DNA from: Bradyrhizobium viridifuturi
Lineage (GTDB): Bacteria; Pseudomonadota; Alphaproteobacteria; Rhizobiales; Xanthobacteraceae
Direction: 5' to 3'
DNA length: 64,000 bases
Assembly (NCBI RefSeq): GCF_001238275.1
Contig: NZ_LGTB01000045.1
Coordinates: forward strand, 28,257 to 92,256
Under the pieces are notes generated by a model. That model was not told the DNA's origin. It saw only the letters and a list, made by a program, of their open reading frames with translations, and did not search any database. Positions 1-8,526 of the stretch are shown piece after piece. A program made the position numbers and the translations under genes. Position 1 is the stretch's first letter. The number at the start of each line of letters is the position of its first letter.

Positions 1-409
1 GCTCGACGCTCGGCAGCTGGCTCGCGATCTTCTCCAGCACCGGAACGAAGGTGAGGTCGGTGATGACGATGCGGTCCTGGGCATGGTTGACGATCCAGGC
101 GATCTGTTCCGGGAACAGCCGTGGATTGACCGTATGGCAGATCGCGCCGATCCCCATGATGCCGTACCAGACCTCGAGGTGGCGCCAGGTGTTCCAGGCG
201 ATGGTGGCGATGCGGTCGCCGAGCTTGATGCCGTCGCGCTCGAGGCTCTGCGAGACCTTCAGCGCGCGGGCATGGATTTCGGCGTAGTTGGTGCGATGAA
301 TCGGACCTTCGACCGACCGTGTCACGACTTCCTGCGTGCCGTGATATTTGGCGGCGTGCTCAATAATCTTGTGGCACAGCAAGGGCCAATCTTGCATCAA
401 ACCAAGCAT
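1..409 (-). CDS. Long-chain fatty-acid--CoA ligase, N-terminal part (runs off the left edge)
   Basis: The minus strand is open from an ATG at 409 to the window edge and reads MLGLMQDWPLLCHKII, followed by a stretch typical of the N-terminus of acyl-CoA synthetases (VTRSVEGPIHRTNYAEI, then GDRIATIAWNTWRHLEVWYG and GAICHTVNPRLFPEQI). A strong AGGAGG Shine-Dalgarno lies about 8 bases upstream. These enzymes make fatty acyl-CoA through an acyl-adenylate. Only about 136 residues are inside the window, so the P-loop and adenylation motifs cannot be checked and substrate is unknown. The gene diverges from the extensin-like gene on the plus strand. Confidence 0.85.
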   Translation of the reverse strand, partial: MLGLMQDWPLLCHKIIEHAAKYHGTQEVVTRSVEGPIHRTNYAEIHARALKVSQSLERDGIKLGDRIATIAWNTWRHLEVWYGIMGIGAICHTVNPRLFPEQIAWIVNHAQDRIVITDLTFVPVLEKIASQLPSVE

Positions 410-485
410 ACGCAAATCCCTCCTCGATCCTCACACATGATCCGCCGGCATCTTGGACGGCCGGCAGTAAAATCATGGAACTGAC

Positions 486-1643
486 ATGAACTTTAGCGCG
501 GAGAAAGCAAGCCGAAAATGGCCTGATGGCGCGTTTCGCCGCGCCGCCGCGGCAATGGTTACCGCTGCCGGCGCGCTGCTTTGCCTTTTGCTTTCCCTTG
601 GCATGCAAGCCGGGCCCGCGCAGGCCGCCCGCGGCGTGCCAACCTTTCCGTGGGATGATTTGTTCGGCACCCGGCCGCACAGGGCGCACAAGGCGGTCCG
701 CCGTTCGGCGGTGCCGCTGCCGAGGCCGCGCCCGGCTGACGCGCCTGCCGCAGCCGAGCCCGAGCCGCCGGCCGCCGAGACGCAGCCTCCAGCCGCGCCT
801 GCCGAGGCTGCCAGGCCCCGCGAGATGGCCAAGCCGGCTGAAGCAGCAAGGCCCGCCGAGCCTCCCAAGCCGCAGCTATCGGCCTGCCGGCAGGCGCTCA
901 CCGAGGAGATCGCGATCGCGCCGAGCATTCCGGATATCCACGGCGCAGGCGGCTGCGGCGGCGAGGATCTGGTGCGGCTCGAGGCCATCGTGCTGCCGGA
1001 CAGGCGCAAGGTCGCGGTCAAGCCCGCGGCGATCCTCCGCTGCAAGATGGCGGCCGCGGTCGCCGACTGGGTCCGTACCGATATCGCGCCGCTGGCGCAG
1101 ACCCTCGGCGGCGGGATCAGCAATCTCGACAATTTCGACTCGTTCGAATGTCGCGGCCGCAATCGCGTCGCCGGCGCGCAGCTCTCCGAGCACGGCCGCG
1201 CAAACGCGCTCGACGTGCGCGCTCTCGGTCTCTCCAACGGCAAGTCGATCTCGCTGACCGACCGCAGCGTGCCGCGCGATCTGCGCGAGGCCGTGCTGCA
1301 TTCGGTCTGCGCCCGCTTCTCCACCGTGCTCGGTCCGGGCTCGGACTGGTACCACGAGGATCACATCCATCTCGACCTGATCGAGCGTCGCAGCAATTAC
1401 CGGATCTGCCAGTGGAACGTGTACGATCCGCTGCCGCAGGTCGCGCCGCTGTTGCCGGCCGAGCGACCGGAAGAGGCGCCGCCGCGCGAGGTCGCCGCGA
1501 AGTCCGATGCATCCAGGCATGATGCCACCAAGGCCGACGAGCCGGATGCGGCGAAATCAGGTGATGCGGCGGCCGTGCCCAAGGGCGCTCCCGAGACCAA
1601 GCCGCAGCCAACAAAAAAGCGCCGGCAAAGCCGGCGCTTTTGA
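486..1643 (+). CDS. Extensin-like family protein, exported
   Basis: A 385-residue protein. The N-terminus has a basic stretch then a hydrophobic segment (about residues 17-40), consistent with a signal peptide or anchor. Residues 70-130 are a low-complexity Pro/Ala/Glu linker. From about residue 135 comes a cysteine-containing C-terminal domain (CRQALTEEIAIAPS, GAGGCGGEDLVRL, LSEHGRANALDVRAL, GSDWYHEDHIHLDLI) that matches the bacterial extensin-like C-terminal domain; the His/Asp-rich YHEDHIHLD element recalls D-Ala-D-Ala metallopeptidase folds. The role is presumably in the envelope, but the enzymatic activity is not established. The last codons encode a basic tail (KKRRQSRRF) because they form one arm of the terminator at 1615-1641. 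Confidence 0.85.
   Translation: MNFSAEKASRKWPDGAFRRAAAAMVTAAGALLCLLLSLGMQAGPAQAARGVPTFPWDDLFGTRPHRAHKAVRRSAVPLPRPRPADAPAAAEPEPPAAETQPPAAPAEAARPREMAKPAEAARPAEPPKPQLSACRQALTEEIAIAPSIPDIHGAGGCGGEDLVRLEAIVLPDRRKVAVKPAAILRCKMAAAVADWVRTDIAPLAQTLGGGISNLDNFDSFECRGRNRVAGAQLSEHGRANALDVRALGLSNGKSISLTDRSVPRDLREAVLHSVCARFSTVLGPGSDWYHEDHIHLDLIERRSNYRICQWNVYDPLPQVAPLLPAERPEEAPPREVAAKSDASRHDATKADEPDAAKSGDAAAVPKGAPETKPQPTKKRRQSRRF
1615..1641. terminator. Bidirectional intrinsic terminator overlapping the 3' end of the extensin-like gene
   Basis: Perfect 12-bp stem AAAAGCGCCGGC / GCCGGCGCTTTT with an AAA loop. The A-tract on one side and T-tract on the other give a U-run in both directions, as expected between the convergent extensin-like and L,D-transpeptidase genes. 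The plus-strand stop codon lies in and just after the descending arm. Confidence 0.8.
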
Positions 1644-1666
1644 TCGCGATTGCGACGTGATTGGGA

Positions 1667-2343
1667 TCAGTAGGTGGTGCCGCCGGCGCCCTGCAGCGCC
1701 ATCTGCGGCTTGTAGGGCGAGTCGCCGTGCTTCGGCTCCAGCACCACGACGATGGTGCCGAGCTTGACGCGGTTGTAGAGGTCGATGACGTCCTCGTTGG
1801 TCATGCGGATGCAGCCCGAAGAGATCGACGAGCCGATATATTCCGGCTGGTTCGTGCCGTGGATGCGGAACAGCGTGTCCTTGCCGCCCGAGTAGAGATA
1901 CATCGCGCGCGAGCCCATCGGATTGTCCGGACCGGGCGCCACGAAGGTCGGAACGCCGAGGCGCGAGATTTCGCCGGGGGTCGGGTGCCAAGCCGGCCAT
2001 TCGGTCATGCTGCCGACCTTGGCAATGCCGGACCAGGCCATCGCTTCTTCGCCGACGGTGATGCCGTAGCGGATCGCCTTACCGTCGTTCATCACGTAGT
2101 AGAGGTAATGGTTGTCGGAATCGACCACGATCGAGCCGGGGGCTTCCTTGCGGTGATATTCGACGATGGCGCGCCGGAACGGTTCAGCCACCGGCGTTTT
2201 GACGTAGGTGGTCTTGGCAAGCAGTTCCTTGTCACGCGGCTTGAAGGCAGCGGTATTGGTTGCCTCGTAGGTCGTGGCCTGCATGCAGCCCGACAACATC
2301 AGCCTGCGGCCAGGATCCCGAAGGTAACTTTGAGCGACGACAT
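1667..2343 (-). CDS. L,D-transpeptidase (YkuD/ErfK family) lipoprotein with a frameshift in its signal peptide
   Basis: The catalytic domain is clear: RIHGTNQPEYIG followed by SSISSGCIRMTNEDV is the YkuD His...Ser-x-Gly-Cys signature, with Cys as nucleophile. Family members form 3-3 peptidoglycan cross-links or attach proteins to peptidoglycan in the periplasm. The likely start is ATG at 2343, giving MSSLKVTFGILAAG, but this runs into TGA; the adjoining frame continues LMLSGCMQATTYE, a lipobox. Restoring one C near 2302-2306 joins the two into a normal lipoprotein signal. Read without correction, the frame would instead start at 2386 with a non-signal N-terminus. The gene converges on the extensin-like gene. 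Confidence 0.8.
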
Positions 2344-2693
2344 GATTACATTCCAATCGAAAATCCGCGCCCGAAAGCGCCAACATTACGCCCCAAACGC
2401 CACGATTCCATGAGGGGCATTATTGCCTGAAACCCGCCATTCTTCCCAGACTTTAGATGGCTTTCCCGCATCGCGGGATGTGATCTGTGGCTTTTTTGCC
2501 GCAACTGTTCTGGCGTGGGTCGGTTTTTTGTGCAAACAGGCAACGGTCGTCGAGTCGGAGCTCCATCACTGCCACCCGGCTGCCACAAATATGGACGCCC
2601 GGTTAATGCCCCGGTCATGAAGCGCCAGCCAGAATCGCGCTAAGTCGGCGGGTCCTCCAGCCCTGTTTCCTGCCCTGTATCTCGGAGTTCGTG
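2344..2693. other. Intergenic region between L,D-transpeptidase and corA
   Basis: About 350 bases separate two divergently transcribed genes. Short open frames occur on both strands, but none has a convincing ribosome site or recognisable composition. The region presumably holds both promoters. I see no RNA gene or riboswitch-like structure I could defend. Confidence 0.4.
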
Positions 2694-3671
2694 ATGCTGT
2701 CGGTGTTCGTTCCCTCCGATTTTTCGCTCAAGAAGGCCGCCGCCACCGACCTGGGCGCGCTGCCGGAGGGCGCGGTCTGGATCGATCTGGTGAACCCGAC
2801 GGTCGAGGAGGACCGGGCCGTCGAGAAGCTCGCGGGAATCGCGGTTCCGACCCGGGAAGACATGCAGGAGATCGAGATCTCCAGCCGGCTCTACATCGAG
2901 AACAGCGCCCGCTACATGACCGCGACGCTGATGTGCCAGTCTGACACCGACATGCCGCGCACCACGGCGGTCACCTTCATCCTGACCAGCCATCGGCTGG
3001 TGACGGTGCGCTACGACCTGCCGAAGCCGTTCGCGCTGGTCGAGAACAAGCTGGCCCGCGCCTGCTCCCCCGGCATCACCGGCGAGCAGGTGCTGATGGA
3101 ACTGCTGGACGCCGTGATCGACCGTTGCGCCGACCTGCTGGAGCGCTGCGGGGCCGACATCGACCAGGTCTCGCACGACATTTTCGAGCCGGAGAGCGAG
3201 CGCCACGGCCACGCCAAGCAATATTCCCAGATCCTGATCGCGATCGGCCGCAAGGGCGACCTGACCTCGAAGGTGCGCGAAAGCCTGGTCTCGATCGGCC
3301 GCCTTGTCACCTTTCTCTCCGCGATCGTCGAAGGCGTGAAATGGTCCAAGGACATGCGCGAGCAGCTCAAGACCATGCAGCGTGACGTGGCCTCACTGAC
3401 CGACCACGCCTCTTATCTCTCCAACAAGATCACCTTCGTGCTCGATGCCATGCTCGGCGTGGTCAATCTGGAACAGAACAACATCATCAAGCTGTTCTCG
3501 GTGATGGCGGTGGTCTTGATGCCGCCGACGCTGATTGCGTCGATCTACGGCATGAATTTCAAGCTCATGCCGGAACTCGAATGGCCGCACGGCTATCCGT
3601 TCGCGCTGGTGCTGATGCTGATCGCGGCTGTTGTGCCGTACTGGATCTTCAAGTGGAAAAAGTGGCTGTAA
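2694..3671 (+). CDS. corA: CorA-type magnesium/divalent cation transporter
   Basis: A 325-residue protein with the CorA plan: an acidic N-terminal cytoplasmic domain (IDLVNPTVEEDRAVE), a long helical stalk, and two C-terminal membrane helices (about residues 265-285 and 300-320) linked by the signature loop YGMNF, whose GMN is the selectivity filter. The C-terminus is basic (WIFKWKKWL) as in the family. ATG at 2694 is preferred over the adjacent GTG at 2691 because GGAG at 2684-2687 is correctly spaced for it. It would take up Mg2+, possibly also Co2+ or Ni2+, across the inner membrane. No neighbouring gene suggests a shared operon. Confidence 0.92.
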   Translation: MLSVFVPSDFSLKKAAATDLGALPEGAVWIDLVNPTVEEDRAVEKLAGIAVPTREDMQEIEISSRLYIENSARYMTATLMCQSDTDMPRTTAVTFILTSHRLVTVRYDLPKPFALVENKLARACSPGITGEQVLMELLDAVIDRCADLLERCGADIDQVSHDIFEPESERHGHAKQYSQILIAIGRKGDLTSKVRESLVSIGRLVTFLSAIVEGVKWSKDMREQLKTMQRDVASLTDHASYLSNKITFVLDAMLGVVNLEQNNIIKLFSVMAVVLMPPTLIASIYGMNFKLMPELEWPHGYPFALVLMLIAAVVPYWIFKWKKWL

Positions 3672-3801
3672 AGCAGTTCCATTCGTCGCGTTTTGGGACG
3701 CGTTTTCTGCCTTATTTCCTCTCCTAAAATTTGAGTGTTGCGCTGAACGTTTGGGCGAAATTTGTCTGCGATAACGCCCGCCTCGAAGCCGGAGGACAGC
3801 A

Positions 3802-4023
3802 ATGGTTGAGAAGATCATAACGCCACGGCGTAACGTCATCGACTTTGCGCGCTATCAACAGGACCGCGCAGCAGGCAGGGTGCAGGCGATCTCGCCGAGA
3901 CTTTGCCGTTACTGTGACGCGGCGCTGCTTGATGGCGAGGACGAAGACGACTGCTCCAGCGCGCTGAATGACGTCGCGCTGCAGCGGACTGAGAAGAAGT
4001 CGCGTCGGTTCTATGCGGACTAG
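3802..4023 (+). CDS. Small conserved-type hypothetical protein with CxxC element
   Basis: A 73-residue product. A good GGAGGA ribosome site precedes the ATG, supporting translation. The sequence has a basic N-terminus (ITPRRNVIDFARYQQDR), a CRYC pair near the middle, an acidic stretch (DGEDEDDC) and a basic C-terminus. The three cysteines could bind a metal, but there is no recognisable zinc-finger spacing. It stands alone between corA and a convergent SDR gene. Function unknown. Confidence 0.65.
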   Translation: MVEKIITPRRNVIDFARYQQDRAAGRVQAISPRLCRYCDAALLDGEDEDDCSSALNDVALQRTEKKSRRFYAD

Positions 4024-4161
4024 AGGCTGAGGCCTACTAGAGGCAGAAGCCTCGTCCGCGTCGTTACGCATGCCATCGAAGCAATCCCTCAAACTACGGC
4101 CGCGGCGGCGGCCGGGATCGCCTCGAACCTCTCTCCCCCGAAATCACATCCAAGCCGAAGC

Positions 4162-4914
4162 TCAGACGTGCTGGCCACCATTGATGTGGATCTCGGCGCC
4201 GTTCACGTAGGAGCTGGTTTCCGTGCACAGCACGTAGATGATCTTGGCGACCTCGTCCGGGGTGCCGAGGCGATGCATCGGGATTTGCTGATCGACGATC
4301 TTCTCGGTGCCCGGCGACAGGATCGAGGTATCGATCTCGCCCGGGGCGATCGCGTTGACGCGAACGCCGACGCGGCCGAAGTCCGATGCCATCTCGCGCG
4401 TCAGCGCCGCGAGCGCCGCCTTCGACGTCGCATAGGCCGCGCCGGCGAACGGATGCACGCGCGAGCCGGCGATCGAGGTGACGTTCACCACCGCGCCCTT
4501 GGCATGCTTCAATTCCTCGATCAGCCCGCGCGCGATCATGATCGGCGCGAAGAAATTGACGTGGAAAACATGGGTCCAGGTCTCGATGTCGGTATCCATG
4601 GTGCCGAGCCGGCCGCCGCCCGCGGCCTTCGGCGAGATCGCGGCATTGTTGACCAGCGCATGCAGCTCATCGTTGTCCAGCCGCCGCCGGATCTCCGAGA
4701 TCGCGCGCACGGTGTCGTCATGGCTGCCGAGGTCGACCTCGATGTGGTCTTCCGGTCCGGCGCCCCAGGGGCAGACCTCCGGAAACGCATGCCGCGAGAG
4801 GGTGATGACGCGCCAGCCGGCGGACGAGAACCGGATCGCGGTGGCGTGGCCGATGCCGCGGCTTGCGCCGGTCAGGAGCAGCGTGCGCCGCGGTGCATTG
4901 GATGGGCGGGTCAT
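4162..4914 (-). CDS. Short-chain dehydrogenase/reductase (SDR) family oxidoreductase
   Basis: A 250-residue classical SDR. The cofactor motif TGASRGIG lies near residues 15-22, NNAAIS is at about 90, the catalytic Ser is in NVTSIAGS and the YxxxK pair is in YATSKAALAAL. The C-terminal GAEIHINGGQHV is also typical. It would use NAD(P)H on an alcohol or ketone substrate that cannot be named from sequence. The start ATG at 4914 leads directly into the Rossmann strand. It is separated from pdxH by about 150 bases and is probably its own unit. Confidence 0.88.
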   Translation of the reverse strand: MTRPSNAPRRTLLLTGASRGIGHATAIRFSSAGWRVITLSRHAFPEVCPWGAGPEDHIEVDLGSHDDTVRAISEIRRRLDNDELHALVNNAAISPKAAGGGRLGTMDTDIETWTHVFHVNFFAPIMIARGLIEELKHAKGAVVNVTSIAGSRVHPFAGAAYATSKAALAALTREMASDFGRVGVRVNAIAPGEIDTSILSPGTEKIVDQQIPMHRLGTPDEVAKIIYVLCTETSSYVNGAEIHINGGQHV

Positions 4915-5065
4915 CGACGGTTTCTTTCGTTCTCGCCATGCGCGGCGCCGTGCCGGGCATCGACGTCCTCGAATGATAGGGAGATCATGACGTCGATGGC
5001 CGGGGTCATCTTACACGAAGACGCGCTTCGCACTTTCGCCCTTTCATGACAGTCGCGGCGGGTTT

Positions 5066-5707
5066 TCAGGGATAGAGCCGTACCTTCGACCACGCGTGAC
5101 CGGCGTCATCGCGGCGGAATTCGATGCGATCGTGCAGGCGGAACGGGCGGTCGTGCCAGAACTCGAAGCGCTGCGGCGTGATCCGCCAGCCGCTCCAGCC
5201 CGGCGGCCGCGGCACCTCGCCGATGACGTATTTCGCGCCGACCTTGGCGATCGCCTGCTCGAAGGCGAAGCGGCTCTCCAGCGGCTGCGATTGCTTGCTG
5301 GCCCAGGCGCCGATCTGCGCCTGCTTCGGCCGCGTGGCAAAATAGGCGTCGGCCTCGGTATCGGTCACGGGGGTCACCGGCCCGCGGATGCGCACCTGGC
5401 GGCGCAGCGATTTCCAGTGAAACAGTAAAGCGGCCTTAGGATTTGCGGCCAATTCACGGCCCTTGGCGCTCGCAATGTGGCTGTAGAACACGAAGCCGTC
5501 GGCATCGAAGCCCTTCATCAGCACCATCCGCACGTCGGGCAGCCCATCGGCGTCGACGGTCGCGAGCGCCATCGCGTTCGGATCGTTCGGCTCGGACTTG
5601 ACCGCTTCCGCAAACCATTCTGCGAACAGGGCGAACGGTTCCTCCGCCGCGGTGAAATCACCCGATGTTAACGGTGTCGGGTGTTTGATGGAGGTCGTGT
5701 CGGTCAT
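5066..5707 (-). CDS. pdxH: Pyridoxamine/pyridoxine 5'-phosphate oxidase
   Basis: A 213-residue FMN enzyme that oxidises PNP or PMP to pyridoxal 5'-phosphate. Family signatures include ALATVDADGLPDVRMVLMKG, FVFYSHIASAKGRELAANP, RQVRIRGPV, the block QIGAWASKQSQPL and the C-terminal WRITPQRFEFWHDRPFRLHDR with the conserved RxE/W residues. The start is taken at ATG 5707 (MTDTTSIKHP); an ATG at 5728 would add seven residues and overlap the start of the divergent lipoprotein gene. A GGGA lies about 8 bases upstream of 5707. Confidence 0.92.
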   Translation of the reverse strand: MTDTTSIKHPTPLTSGDFTAAEEPFALFAEWFAEAVKSEPNDPNAMALATVDADGLPDVRMVLMKGFDADGFVFYSHIASAKGRELAANPKAALLFHWKSLRRQVRIRGPVTPVTDTEADAYFATRPKQAQIGAWASKQSQPLESRFAFEQAIAKVGAKYVIGEVPRPPGWSGWRITPQRFEFWHDRPFRLHDRIEFRRDDAGHAWSKVRLYP

Positions 5708-5722
5708 GTCAGGAGTCCCGAT

Positions 5723-6223
5723 TTGCATCCGCCCGCGTCCGAGAACGCGCTACTGGCCCTATATAGGGCATGGGGGCGCGTTGGCCTATCGGCGATCCAC
5801 CCCGCGGGCGCGGTGGTGACATTGATCCTGATCGGCGTCGGTGCCAGCGGCTGCAGCCTGTCGCGCACCGATGCCTTCGCCAAGATGGACGACAAGGACG
5901 TGACGGGCTCGATCAGCCCGACTCCGGTCAGTGCTGTGATGCCGACCGACAGCGATCTGGCGTTTGCCCGCAACGCGGCCTCCGACGTGCTGACCAAGGG
6001 TGACAAGGATTCCAGCCAGCCCTGGGAAAATCCCGAGACCGGCGCGCGCGGCTCGGTGACGCCGCTGGCCCAGGCCTATTCCGGCGAGGACGGCAAGACG
6101 TGCCGGGATTTCCTCGCCAGCTATGTCAATGGAGCCACCGAGAGCTGGCTACAGGGGGCCGCCTGCAAGGCTGGACAAGGGCGGTGGGAAATCCATAGTT
6201 TGAAGCCTTGGAGAAAGTCCTGA
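5723..6223 (+). CDS. RT0821/Lpp0805-type surface lipoprotein
   Basis: Contains a hydrophobic segment ending in a lipobox (LILIGVGASGC), then a Ser/Thr/Asp-rich linker and a C-terminal domain with WENPETGARGSVTPL and the cysteine pair CRDFLASY...GAACKAGQGRWEI, typical of the RT0821/Lpp0805 (17-kDa-antigen-like) family in alphaproteobacteria. No ATG lies in frame before the lipobox. TTG at 5723 is chosen because AGGAG at 5711-5715 is 7 bases upstream; an alternative in-frame start is 5681, inside pdxH. The divergent starts leave almost no intergenic space. An outer-membrane lipoprotein of unknown role is inferred. Confidence 0.75.
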   Translation: MHPPASENALLALYRAWGRVGLSAIHPAGAVVTLILIGVGASGCSLSRTDAFAKMDDKDVTGSISPTPVSAVMPTDSDLAFARNAASDVLTKGDKDSSQPWENPETGARGSVTPLAQAYSGEDGKTCRDFLASYVNGATESWLQGAACKAGQGRWEIHSLKPWRKS

Positions 6224-6347
6224 GAGTTCCGGCAGAAGCCGGCAGCGGCCTAGTTGCAAAAATGCCACTGAGCCCCCACATGAAGGTAAAGTGGGCTCGG
6301 ATGGGTTCCCGGCCAGGACTGATTTTCCCGTGAAGGAGACGTGACGG

Positions 6348-7390
6348 ATGCGCGACCCCTATGAGGTCTTGGGGGTGCAGCGGAGCGCCAGCGCTGCGAC
6401 GATCAAGAGCGCCTATCGCAAGCTCGCCAAGAAGCATCACCCTGACAACAACAAGAACGACCCGAGGCGGCGGCCCGCTTTGCGGAGATCAACACGGCAA
6501 ACGAGATTGTCGGCGACGAGGACAAGCGCAAGCAGTTCGACCGTGGCGAGATCGATGCCGAGGGCAAGCCGCGCTTCCAGGGTTTCCCTGGCGGTGGCGC
6601 CGGCGGCCGCGCCGGTCCGGGCGGCGGCTTCGAGTACAGTTTCCGTGGTGGCCCCGGCGGCGGCATGGGCGGCGGCAGCTTCGAGGACATCCTCAACAGC
6701 ATGTTCGGCAACGCCGCCCGTGGCAGCGCTGGCGGCCGTGCCGGGCGAGCCAGCCCGTTTGAATTTGACGGCGGCGGGGTCGGCGTCGACCTCGATCTTT
6801 CGGTCGCCATGACGGTGTCGCTGGAGGAATCGGTCAGGGGCGGCGACAAGCGTGTCCGCCTGCCGACCGGCCGCGAGCTCAACGTCAAGATTCCGCCCGG
6901 CGTCACCGCAGGCCAGCAGATCCGGCTGAAGGGCCAGGGCGACACGGCGCAAGGACACCCGCCCGGCGATCTCCTGATCACGATCTCGATCGCGCCGCAT
7001 CCGTTCTTCAAGGTCGACGGCAATGATCTGCGGATCGACCTGCCGGTGACCCTCTACGAGGCAGTGCTGGGCGGCAAGGTCCGCGTGCCGACGCTTGGCA
7101 GCGCGGTCGAGCTGTCGATCCCGAAGAACACCTCCAGCGGCCGCACCTTCCGCCTCAAGGGCAAGGGGTTGCCGAAGGCCGGCGCCGTCGGCGACCTCTA
7201 TGTCACGACCCGCATCATCCTTCCCGACGGGAACGATGCCGAGCTTGAGGCATTGATGCAGACGTGGCGGGAGCGAAATCCCTACAATCCGCGCAGCGAT
7301 CTCGCTGACCGCCGGGAGCGCGCTCCAGAGACGCGAAGACGCGAAACTGCAACTACCCCGGACTCTATCGGGGTAGACGCCGCGCCGTGA
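6348..7390 (+). pseudogene. DnaJ C-terminal-domain co-chaperone (CbpA/DnaJ-like), split by a one-base frameshift
   Basis: The gene opens with a J domain (MRDPYEVLGVQRSAS, then YRKLAKKHHPDNNK; the HPD triad is intact), with AAGGAGA upstream of the ATG. After ...NKNDP the frame is lost at about 6464: inserting one A (CCGAAGG instead of CCGAGG) restores ARFAEINTANEIVGDEDKRK. A Gly/Phe-rich linker then leads to the two beta-barrel substrate-binding domains (GGDKRVRLPTGRELNVKIPPG, GKVRVPTLGSAVELSIP, GRTFRLKGKGLPK). There is no CxxCxGxG zinc domain, so it is the CbpA type rather than DnaJ. It would stimulate DnaK. The single base is probably a sequence error. Confidence 0.85.
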
Positions 7391-7695
7391 GCGCGTCAAA
7401 GGATGACCGGCTGTCCGAATTCCTGGTCTGCGGCGTGCAGACCGGATGGCGGAAAAAGGAGTGCGGCCTCGAGAGGGGGACCAGCGCGGTACACAAAACC
7501 CCAATCGAGGCCGCGTGCGCCGATCGGCGGATCGGGCGCAGATCATCTTCGCGTGAGCATCCGGTGCGATAATGAGACGCGGCAATGACGCGAATCGAAA
7601 TTTTCAATGTCGGAATTGGGACGCTGAGTGAGGCTGGATTCACTTGCTCGAAATGGTGCACTCGACGCCGTGATCTCCCGTAAAATTACGGGAGG
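7391..7695. other. Intergenic region with a small inverted repeat
   Basis: About 305 bases between the DnaJ-like gene and the convergent anti-sigma gene. Small open frames exist but none is convincing. CTCCCGTAA / TTACGGGAG arms (7675-7694, 2-base centre) lie just past the anti-sigma stop codon and could help end that transcript, though no T-run follows. Confidence 0.4.
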
Positions 7696-8460
7696 TCAGC
7701 CCCCGTTCTTCTCCATCTGATCGTAGACCGCCCGGGCGACCTGGGTCAGGCGGGTGCGGTCGGTACCGCCGCTGACGACATAGGCGACGCCGCGATCGGC
7801 CCAGAACAGCGCGCCGTCGCCGCCCTGCACGGCGTAGCGCATCTGCGTCGCCTCGGTCTTCGCCTTCGCGGTGTAGACCGTGAAGCGTTCACCGGACGTA
7901 CTCTCATACATCAGGAACGACGCCGGCCCGCTCGGCCCGGGCAGCAGGCGGCCGCCGACCAGCTTCAGCCCGGTCAGGTCGGGGGCGCGGACGTCCCAGC
8001 CGCAGCGCTTGGTCAGCCATTGCTGCAGATGATCGCGCTCGCTGCCGGGCACCTCGACCGGATGCCGGACCTCGACGACGTAGAGCCGATGCGCATCGAG
8101 CGCATCGAGCGTGAAGCTCTGGAAGGTGGACGGGGTTGCTGAGGCGCCGCGCGCGATCCAGCCGACGCCGCCGCCGGCGATGAAGGCGGCGAGCGTCGCC
8201 GCCACCGCGCCATAGACCCAGCGGCGCGGCTGGCGCACCAGCCGCTCGAGCTCGAGCCGCTTCGGCACCGCCTCGTCCAGCACGCTGTCGTAGCGCGCAT
8301 GCAGCGTCTCGGCCATCGCGCGCCAGGATTGCACCCGCGCCGCGTCGTCAGGATGGGTGGCGAGCCACGCTTCGACATCGCCGCGGCGTTCGGCCGGCAG
8401 CTCGTTGTCGACGTAGGCGTGCAGCTCGTCTTCGGTGACGGGAATGTTCGGGTCGGTCAT
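7696..8460 (-). CDS. Membrane-anchored anti-sigma factor
   Basis: A 254-residue protein. The N-terminal cytoplasmic part (TEDELHAYVDNELPAERR, WLATHPDDAARVQSW) is typical of the anti-sigma domains that bind ECF sigma factors. One membrane helix follows (YGAVAATLAAFIAGGGVGWIA, about residues 85-105), then a roughly 150-residue periplasmic domain ending QMEKNGG. It lies just downstream of the sigma gene with a 66-base gap, the usual sigma/anti-sigma arrangement. ATG at 8460 is preferred to a TTG at 8478. The signal sensed is unknown. Confidence 0.85.
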   Translation of the reverse strand: MTDPNIPVTEDELHAYVDNELPAERRGDVEAWLATHPDDAARVQSWRAMAETLHARYDSVLDEAVPKRLELERLVRQPRRWVYGAVAATLAAFIAGGGVGWIARGASATPSTFQSFTLDALDAHRLYVVEVRHPVEVPGSERDHLQQWLTKRCGWDVRAPDLTGLKLVGGRLLPGPSGPASFLMYESTSGERFTVYTAKAKTEATQMRYAVQGGDGALFWADRGVAYVVSGGTDRTRLTQVARAVYDQMEKNGG

Positions 8461-8526
8461 ATCAGTCGTCTCTGCCAAATCTTGTTCGAAAATCGCTCAT
8501 CGTAACGGCTGCCATCGCGCACCTTA

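Noticed and set aside
2423..2620. 65-codon frame between the transpeptidase and corA
   Set aside because: No ATG-associated ribosome site, no recognisable content, and it lies where the two promoters must be.
4168..5049. Long plus-strand frame opposite the SDR gene
   Set aside because: It is the mirror of a clear SDR with complete catalytic motifs; the product has the His/Arg/Asp-rich look of antisense frames.
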